Assembly (NCBI GenBank): GCA_947565265.1 | Contig: CANOFK010000086.1 | Location: forward strand, 1 to 5,933 | Direction: 5' to 3' | DNA: 5,933 bases | Source of the DNA: an uncultured Clostridia bacterium | Lineage (GTDB): Bacteria > Bacillota > Clostridia > Oscillospirales > Acutalibacteraceae | Part shown: positions 1 to 4,390 of the stretch, in pieces | Layout: each line of letters opens with the position of its first letter | Numbering within the stretch: the first letter of the stretch is position 1 | The notes under the pieces: model-generated | Seen by the model: only the letters and a program-made list of their open reading frames with translations | Database searches by the model: none | What the model was told of the DNA's origin: nothing | Position numbers and translations under genes: made by a program

Positions 1-467
1 ATAATAAACCGCTGCTTGGACGCCAGAGCCATTTCCCAGTTCCGGCTGTCAAAGTAGAAGTACCCGCCCGGCTTTATGCATTTATCCATTTCATGCACTG
101 TCTTTACGATATCATCATTTGGGACGTGGGCAAGGGCGCTGCCGGTGCTCATAACGCAGTCAAATTGGCGGTCAAAATGGGCTGACAATTCCCGGAAATC
201 GCAGAAGAGAAGATCAACCGGGAGCCCTTTGGCTTTTGCCTTTTCCCCGGCTTTTTTCAGCATGGCCGGGCTTATGTCCGAGCCGGACACCTGATAGCCC
301 AACTCTGCCAGCGGAAAAGTCAGGTTGCCCGTTCCAAAGCTGCAATCTAAGATCGTGCCAATCCCTTTGGAAGTAAACAACTTCTTATAATGCTCTTTAT
401 ATGCCTGATGGGCACGGTCCGAAAAGCGTTCGTCATATATTTCCGGATAGTCATACAAATCAGCCAT
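1..467 (-). CDS. Class I SAM-dependent methyltransferase, 3' end cut off by the window edge
   Basis: Only the N-terminal 155 residues are visible; the gene runs off the left edge. The start is the ATG at 465-467, preceded by AAAGGAG with good spacing. Residues 38-49 (ILDCSFGTGNLT) form the glycine-rich SAM-binding motif I of the Rossmann fold. Residues 61-66 (SGSDIS) supply the acidic residue expected to bind the ribose. FDCVMSTGSALAHVP (102-116) corresponds to motifs IV/post-IV, and KPGGYFYFD (132-140) is the typical strand after the active site. The protein therefore very likely transfers a methyl group from SAM in the cytoplasm, but the substrate cannot be read. Related single-domain enzymes are about 240-260 residues long. 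The gene lies 48 bp after pepC with no clear terminator between, so it could be co-transcribed. Its GC content is about 49% by hand count, clearly lower than its neighbours, and it uses more A/T-ending codons, so it may be a later acquisition. Confidence 0.85.
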   Translation of the reverse strand, partial: MADLYDYPEIYDERFSDRAHQAYKEHYKKLFTSKGIGTILDCSFGTGNLTFPLAELGYQVSGSDISPAMLKKAGEKAKAKGLPVDLLFCDFRELSAHFDRQFDCVMSTGSALAHVPNDDIVKTVHEMDKCIKPGGYFYFDSRNWEMALASKQRFI

Positions 468-515
468 ATGTTTGCTCCTTTACGGAAATTTTAAGGGGAT
501 CCTTCTGTATTTCCC

Positions 516-1850
516 TCAGGCCAGCGAGCCCATTGGGTCCCAGGGCTCCAGCGCGATGGGGGGTTGCTCCAGTTCGGCGCGCTGGGCGTCGGTGAGGTAT
601 TTTTTATGTACCACCACCTGGTAGGTGTACTCGGTGAACCAATCGTCGCTCATGACGTAATAGCCCTCTACGCCGGCCTCTTTGCCCCAACTGTTCTCTA
701 CACGCCAGCGGGTGGGTTTGCCTGCGTCGTCCAGGTTTACGCCCTGGAACACCATGGCGTGGGTCATCAGGCTGTCGCCGTAGTCCAGGCGCTGGGCTTT
801 GTCCATGCCGAATTCCGTGCCGAAAAGCTGGCCGGGGCACAGCACGTGCAGGTCCATGATGCCGCCGTCCCGGATGGAGCACTTGCCTACGTCGCAGCCA
901 AACCATACCGGCCGGTTATCCTGCATCTGCCGGATGGCTGCCTGTTTCAGGTCTTCAATGGGCAGGTTGAGGTACCGGACCGGCCGGCCCTCTACCACAT
1001 TGCCCAGCATCTTCACGGTGAATGTCCTATGGTAGGGCTTGTCGGCGGTGGGGGCGTTGATAAGGCTTACATACTCGCCCAGGTCCCAGCCCACGTATTT
1101 CTCGTAAAAAGCCTTGCCGGTGAGGCCGGTATCCCGGATGAATTTCTTGTCTTTATCCCGCGCCTCGAAGGTAAAGGAGGCGGGCGGGTTGCCAAAGGCA
1201 ATGCACAGCATAGTATAGATGCTAAGGAGCATGGCCTCTTTCTGGCTGCGCAACTGCTCTACCGTTTGGCCGGCGGCGTGGCCCTCCCGCAGGATGCAGG
1301 CGAACTCCCGCAGTTTGCGGGTCATGTAGCTGGTGACCTCCCAGGTGGAGGAGGAGCAGAAGGTTTCGGGCATGGCATCTTTGGGCACCACGCCGTATTT
1401 CTCCACCAGGTTGCACAGCATATCCCACTGGCCGCCGTCATTGAGGGGGGCACTGAGCAGGTGGGCGATCAGCCGGCCGCCGGTGGGCTCGCCGAGGGTA
1501 TCCAAAATGCTCTCCAGGAAGTAGTTGGACTTCTCCAGCTTGTCATAAAACAGCAGGTAGTTCTGGGACAGCTCAAAGGTTTCCAGGTTCAACCGGCGCA
1601 TTACCTCTACCCGCATGGTGTTCAGCGCGGCGAACATCCAGCAGCGGCCGGAACTCTTCTGGTTGGTGATCTTGCCGGTTTCCAGTTGTACGGAGAACTG
1701 GTGCCGGTCCTCCCGCTGGGCAAAGGGGTTTGTGGCCGATTTGTTGACCCCGTTGGTGCTGACCGCCAGTTGGGCTACCCGTTTGGCGGGGTCGGCGGCA
1801 AAACCTTTCTCAAAGCTTTCCAGTTGTGCGGCGGTAATGTTCTTATCCAT
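516..1850 (-). CDS. pepC: Aminopeptidase C (bleomycin hydrolase family, peptidase C1B)
   Basis: This is a complete 444-residue cytoplasmic cysteine aminopeptidase, the usual length for bacterial PepC. It would remove N-terminal amino acids from peptides. The papain-type catalytic set is intact. Gln64 (oxyanion hole) and Cys70 lie in NQKSSGRCWMFAALN (63-77). His364 lies in the LMTHAM motif, and Asn386 in WRVENSWG (382-389). The C-terminus ends in EPWDPMGSLA, the family's conserved tail; in characterised PepC/Gal6 this tail sits in the active-site cleft and imposes exopeptidase action. That predicts a homohexameric ring, which is inferred from the family. The ATG at 1848-1850 is chosen because GGAGG at 1858-1862 lies 7 nt upstream and because family similarity begins here. 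The reading frame stays open up to 2033, but that extension only overlaps the end of murE and is Arg/Pro-rich nonsense. The gene begins 47 bp after the murE stop without an intervening terminator, so the two are probably one operon. Confidence 0.96.
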   Translation of the reverse strand: MDKNITAAQLESFEKGFAADPAKRVAQLAVSTNGVNKSATNPFAQREDRHQFSVQLETGKITNQKSSGRCWMFAALNTMRVEVMRRLNLETFELSQNYLLFYDKLEKSNYFLESILDTLGEPTGGRLIAHLLSAPLNDGGQWDMLCNLVEKYGVVPKDAMPETFCSSSTWEVTSYMTRKLREFACILREGHAAGQTVEQLRSQKEAMLLSIYTMLCIAFGNPPASFTFEARDKDKKFIRDTGLTGKAFYEKYVGWDLGEYVSLINAPTADKPYHRTFTVKMLGNVVEGRPVRYLNLPIEDLKQAAIRQMQDNRPVWFGCDVGKCSIRDGGIMDLHVLCPGQLFGTEFGMDKAQRLDYGDSLMTHAMVFQGVNLDDAGKPTRWRVENSWGKEAGVEGYYVMSDDWFTEYTYQVVVHKKYLTDAQRAELEQPPIALEPWDPMGSLA

Positions 1851-1897
1851 TTTCTTTCCTCCAATTTCCCTTATGGTGTGATGATGACGGTATGCTT

Positions 1898-3346
1898 TTA
1901 GAGGCTTTCCAGGATCTCCCGGATCACCACCCGCTCGTCGAAGGGGTGTTTGACGCCTTCTATTTCCTGGTAGTCCTCGTGGCCCTTGCCGGCCAGGACG
2001 ATGATATCGCCGTCCTGGGCGTTGCGGAGGCACCAGCGGATGGCCTCCCGGCGGTCAGGGATCTCGATATATTGGCCGTCTGTTTTCTCCATGCCGGTCT
2101 TGATGTCTTGGATGATATCCAGCACATTTTCGAACCGGGAATTGTCCGCGGTGATGACGGACAGGTCCGCCAGCCGGCCGCTGGCCTCGCCCATCTCATA
2201 GCGGCGCACCCGTGGCCGGTTGCCCCCGGCGCCGAACAGGCAGACCAGCCGCTTGGGGGCGTACTCCCGCAGGGTGGTGAGCAGGCTTTCCATGCTAAGG
2301 GCGTTGTGGGCGTAATCCAGCAGCAGGGTGTAGTTCCCCGGCACAGGCACCGGCTCTACCCGGCCCTTTACCTTGACGGTGCGCAGGCCCTCTTGCATGG
2401 CCGCTACCGGTATGCCCAGCCGGTGGCAGCAGGCAATGGCCGCCAGGGCGTTGTAGGCGTTGAATTTGCCGGGGATGCCTACCTGGGCGGTGAAGTCCAG
2501 GTCCCCCGCCACATGGAACGCTACCCCCAGCAGGCCGGGCCGGTTCAGGTGGTGGCAGCCCTCCCCCCGTATGGCGGCCCCGGCCCCCATGCCGTAGCGG
2601 TATACCTGGCAGGTGCTGCCCTCCAGCAGCTTTTCCACTGCCGGGTCGTCGGCGTTAACCACCCCTACCTTGCACAGGGAGAACAGCATGGCTTTGCAGG
2701 CCAGATACTCGGCCATGTCCTGGTGCTCTACCCCGCCGATGTGGTCCTCGGAGAAATTGGTAAACACCCCTACCGCAAAGGGGACGCCATATACCCTGTC
2801 ATCTTTTAGGCCGATGGAACTGACTTCCATTACACAGTATTCGCAGCCCGCGTCCAGCATACGGCGCAAATGCCTTTGCACCTCGTAGCTGATGGGCGTG
2901 GTGTTGTCCAGGGGGGTCACTTCCTCCCCCACCGCCACGCCGATGGTACCCATTGCCCCGGTTTTGTGGCCCGCGGCCTCCAAAATCGCCCGCACCATAT
3001 AAGCGGTGGTGGTTTTGCCCTTTGTGCCGGTTATGCCGATGACCTGTAGCCCATGCCGGGCCGGGTCGCCGAAAAAGGCCGCGCTCATCAGGGCCAGCGC
3101 TTTTTTGGTATCCTCTACCTGCACCACTGGCACGCCGGGTACCTCTACCGGCTGCTGGGCGATAACGGCCACGGCCCCGGCCTTTGCAGCCTTTGCGGCA
3201 AAGTTGTGGCCGTCTACCGCGGAGCCCTTTATGCACACAAAGGCGCACCCGGGCACCGCCTGGCGGGAATCATATACAATGCCTGTGATCTCCCTGTCCT
3301 CCGGGCAAGGGACCCCCAACGGCGCTAAAAGTTGTGAAAGCTGCAT
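1898..3346 (-). CDS. murE: MurE-type UDP-N-acetylmuramoyl-tripeptide synthetase (probably meso-DAP-adding)
   Basis: This 482-residue cytoplasmic ATP-dependent ligase should add the third amino acid to UDP-MurNAc-L-Ala-D-Glu. All three Mur domains are present: the N-terminal UDP-binding domain, the ATPase with P-loop GITGTKGKTTT (104-114), and the C-terminal domain. Other landmarks are NTTP (148-151), the probable carbamylated Lys218 in ACKAMLF, DYAHN (344-348), GAGGNRPRVRR (372-382), DNSR (401-404) and AGKGHEDYQE (452-461). DNSR replaces the DNPR motif of meso-diaminopimelate enzymes. Arg382, Asn402, Arg404, Gly453 and Glu457 line up from memory with E. coli DAP contacts, so DAP is the likeliest substrate. 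Two divergences from E. coli are SSH to SSI (176-178) and SRDH to SEDH (199-202), as in a clostridial MurE subgroup. The second ATG (3346) is preferred because AAGGAG ends 7 nt before it but only 1 nt before the ATG at 3352. The gene lies outside any visible dcw cluster, has its own strong promoter and is followed by pepC. Confidence 0.92.
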   Translation of the reverse strand: MQLSQLLAPLGVPCPEDREITGIVYDSRQAVPGCAFVCIKGSAVDGHNFAAKAAKAGAVAVIAQQPVEVPGVPVVQVEDTKKALALMSAAFFGDPARHGLQVIGITGTKGKTTTAYMVRAILEAAGHKTGAMGTIGVAVGEEVTPLDNTTPISYEVQRHLRRMLDAGCEYCVMEVSSIGLKDDRVYGVPFAVGVFTNFSEDHIGGVEHQDMAEYLACKAMLFSLCKVGVVNADDPAVEKLLEGSTCQVYRYGMGAGAAIRGEGCHHLNRPGLLGVAFHVAGDLDFTAQVGIPGKFNAYNALAAIACCHRLGIPVAAMQEGLRTVKVKGRVEPVPVPGNYTLLLDYAHNALSMESLLTTLREYAPKRLVCLFGAGGNRPRVRRYEMGEASGRLADLSVITADNSRFENVLDIIQDIKTGMEKTDGQYIEIPDRREAIRWCLRNAQDGDIIVLAGKGHEDYQEIEGVKHPFDERVVIREILESL

Positions 3347-3353
3347 TTGCATT

Positions 3354-3359
3354 CTCCTT
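3354..3359 (-). promoter_or_regulatory. Shine-Dalgarno that decides the murE start
   Basis: On the minus strand AAGGAG is followed by AATGCAAATG, which holds two in-frame ATGs. The first (3350-3352) is only 1 nt from the motif, too close for normal initiation. The second (3344-3346) is 7 nt away, which is near optimal. The encoded protein then begins MQLSQLL, like many MurE proteins. The 484-residue form starting at 3352 cannot be excluded. Confidence 0.7.
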
Positions 3360-3388
3360 CCCTGGGCCTAACGGATCCGGCCTTCCCT

Positions 3389-3417
3389 ATCATACGCCTT
3401 TTTGGCGGGGATGTCAA
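3389..3417 (-). promoter_or_regulatory. Sigma-A/sigma-70 promoter for murE-pepC
   Basis: On the minus strand a consensus -35 box TTGACA (3412-3417) is separated by exactly 17 nt from a -10 box TATGAT (3389-3394), one mismatch from TATAAT. Transcription would begin near 3382, giving a leader of about 35 nt before the murE ATG at 3346. The spacer contains a perfect inverted repeat on the plus strand, CGCC-TTTTT-GGCG (3395-3407), which could be a small operator or chance. The promoter lies just downstream of the inverted-repeat element ending at 3432. Confidence 0.85.
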
Positions 3418-3482
3418 CTTAAGGCGGCCTCCGGGGCGTGTCCAAAATGAAACGGTAATGACGAAATTTTGGCCTCTGGCAG

Positions 3483-3503
3483 TTTAGGGGCGTTGCCCCT
3501 AAA
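3483..3503. repeat. Perfect 9-bp hairpin inside the MITE-like element
   Basis: TTTAGGGGC (3483-3491) and GCCCCTAAA (3495-3503) pair perfectly around a 3-nt loop. The stem can form on either strand. On the plus strand it is followed only by two more A residues and then CCCC, so it is not a classical terminator in that direction. Confidence 0.75.
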
Positions 3504-3510
3504 AACCCCA

Positions 3511-3528
3511 CCACCTTTGAAAAGGTGG
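3511..3528. repeat. Perfect 8-bp hairpin inside the MITE-like element
   Basis: CCACCTTT (3511-3518) and AAAGGTGG (3521-3528) pair around a 2-nt gap, or 7 bp with a TGAA tetraloop. On the minus strand this stem is followed by TGGGG and then TTTTT (3501-3505). It could therefore act as a weak terminator for the upstream yhhN-like gene, which has no better terminator of its own. This role is inference. Confidence 0.6.
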
Positions 3529-3653
3529 ACGAAACTTTTACCATTTGTCCGCTGAATCCTTGTTTCTAAACCTCTTCATTTTGGACACAGCCCCGCCCCC
3601 CGACGACCCCCTTTGCCAAAGGCTTGTATGCTGTTAGCGGCGGGGGACCGGGC

Positions 3654-4295
3654 TTACCAGAGGGCGGTGGAAATGAGGAACAGGGCGGCCCAGTAGAGGA
3701 GCATAATGGGTTTTTGCCAGAATTCATCCAGGTGGGAGAGCTCGCTTTTTGCCACCATCATGTCGGAAATGTAAAAGCAGGCGGTTCCCAGGGCCAGGGG
3801 CCAGTAGCTGTTGCCGGCGGTAAAGGGCAGGGCCACCCCCAAGGCCAGGGACGCCCCCAGCAGGGCCGGGTACAGCAAAAAGGGAACCAGCAGCTTGCCC
3901 AGCCTGGGGATCTCCCGGCGGAAGAGCAGGGCGGTGGCCCCGTAGGCCAGCAGCCAGGCAACCAGGCTGAACCAGCCGGCAGGGGCCAGGCCCCAGAGCC
4001 AGACGATCAGGCACACATGGGCCGCGCCAAACAGGAGCATACCCGGCACGAAACGGATCTCCAGCAGGGCATCGGCCCCTGTACACAGCACAAAGAACCA
4101 GAAAGCCCAGTGGGCCAGGGGGTTTTCACCCCGCAGGTACAGCGCTAACCCGGCGGAGGCCACGGCCAGGAAACTGCCGCCGCACTTGGCGATGAGGCTT
4201 TGCCGGGCCAGCCGGGCCTTGCGCAGGATGAAGTACAGGGCAAACAGGGCCGCCCACAGGGGCAGCGCAAAGCAGGCATATACAGGTAGGCTCAT
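3654..4295 (-). CDS. YhhN/TMEM86-family integral membrane protein (putative lysoplasmalogenase)
   Basis: This complete 213-residue protein is almost entirely hydrophobic and should span the membrane about seven or eight times. Segments lie near residues 3-24, 38-54, 61-79, 83-102, 106-125, 133-157, 164-182 and 195-212, separated by short charged loops such as LRKARLARQ (24-32). Its length and layout match the YhhN/TMEM86 family. Two family-like acidic motifs sit in membrane segments: TGADALLE (72-79, Asp75) and FYISDMM (174-180, Asp178). Characterised members hydrolyse the vinyl-ether bond of lysoplasmalogens, which fits an anaerobic clostridium that makes plasmalogens. The enzymatic assignment here rests on family resemblance only. 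The ATG at 4293-4295 is preferred, with GAGGTG upstream. An open extension to a TTG at 4394 would run through the terminator and lacks a ribosome binding site. No promoter is visible between the upstream terminator and the start. Confidence 0.75.
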   Translation of the reverse strand: MSLPVYACFALPLWAALFALYFILRKARLARQSLIAKCGGSFLAVASAGLALYLRGENPLAHWAFWFFVLCTGADALLEIRFVPGMLLFGAAHVCLIVWLWGLAPAGWFSLVAWLLAYGATALLFRREIPRLGKLLVPFLLYPALLGASLALGVALPFTAGNSYWPLALGTACFYISDMMVAKSELSHLDEFWQKPIMLLYWAALFLISTALW

Positions 4296-4308
4296 AGAGG
4301 GCACCTCT
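4296..4308 (-). promoter_or_regulatory. Inverted repeat that can mask the yhhN-like Shine-Dalgarno
   Basis: On the minus strand AGAGG (4304-4308), the core of the ribosome binding site, is followed by a 3-nt loop TGC and its exact complement CCTCT (4296-4300), which abuts the ATG. The 5-bp stem would cover the Shine-Dalgarno in the mRNA. The pairing is exact, but the stem is short and may be chance. Confidence 0.4.
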
Positions 4309-4323
4309 TTCTGTTTTTTGGTG

Positions 4324-4351
4324 AAAAAGCCCGCCAAAAGGCGGGCTTTTT
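4324..4351 (-). terminator. Rho-independent terminator after the GH13-GNAT gene (bidirectional in form)
   Basis: AAAAAGCCCGCC (4324-4335) and GGCGGGCTTTTT (4340-4351) form a perfect 12-bp stem around an AAAA loop. On the minus strand this is a seven-base GC core (GCCCGCC/GGCGGGC) followed directly by a T5 tract, the classical intrinsic terminator. It lies 39 nt after the stop codon of the GH13-GNAT gene. It also ends only 28 nt before the start of the yhhN-like gene. Confidence 0.92.
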
Positions 4352-4353
4352 CT

Positions 4354-4371
4354 GCATACGGCACCGTATGC
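4354..4371. repeat. 18-bp inverted repeat adjoining the terminator, with a third copy of one arm
   Basis: GCATACGG (4354-4361) and CCGTATGC (4364-4371) are perfect inverted arms around a 2-nt centre. The arm CGTATGC occurs again at 4377-4383 in direct orientation, 12 bp from the first copy. The left arm could thus pair with either copy. On the minus strand the stem comes 2 nt before the terminator stem, giving tandem hairpins. It may be part of the transcript end, or an operator or alternative-pairing switch; the sequence alone does not decide. Confidence 0.6.
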
Positions 4372-4390
4372 GGGCGCGTATGCTGTGGGC

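Larger units (their letters stand above)
3432..3595. mobile_element. MITE-like non-coding element with terminal inverted repeats
   Basis: The two ends are inverted copies of each other. GTGTCCAAAATGAA at 3438-3451 matches TTCATTTTGGACAC at 3575-3588 perfectly over 14 bp. The match extends outward by a further 6 bp (CGGGGC at 3432-3437, GCCCCG at 3590-3595), with one extra base (3589) on the right. Inside are further paired stretches: AAACGGTAA (3450-3458) with TTACCATTT (3538-3546), one mismatch, and two tight hairpins. A GACGAAA-N-TTTT-like motif occurs twice in direct orientation (3460 and 3528). No coding capacity is visible. The right end read outward-in, CGGGGCTGTGTCC, resembles the GGGGCTGT-type termini of some insertion sequence families (IS1182- or IS5-like). 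That family link is from memory and uncertain. No clear target-site duplication is visible. Alternatives are an IS remnant or a structured intergenic repeat. Confidence 0.65.

Noticed and set aside
484..514. Weak nested inverted repeats between pepC and the methyltransferase as a terminator
   Set aside because: GGAAAT/ATTTCC and AAGG/CCTT can pair, but the stems are short and interrupted and no T tract follows on the minus strand.
564..1901. Long open frame of 445 codons on the plus strand, opposite pepC
   Set aside because: It mirrors pepC almost end to end, has no ribosome binding site and no recognisable motif. Long antisense frames are expected in GC-rich coding DNA. The minus-strand frame has full catalytic motifs.
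1851..2033. N-terminal extension of pepC by 61 codons
   Set aside because: It overlaps the murE C-terminus, is Arg/Pro/Gly-rich without family similarity, and the GGAGG-preceded ATG at 1850 fits the family length.
1892..2809. Open frame of 305 codons on the plus strand, opposite murE
   Set aside because: It is the antisense shadow of murE; no motif or initiation signal supports it.
3624..4148. Plus-strand open frame of 174 codons opposite the yhhN-like gene
   Set aside because: It is Gln/Gly-rich low-complexity sequence produced by reading a hydrophobic membrane gene backwards; no supporting signal.
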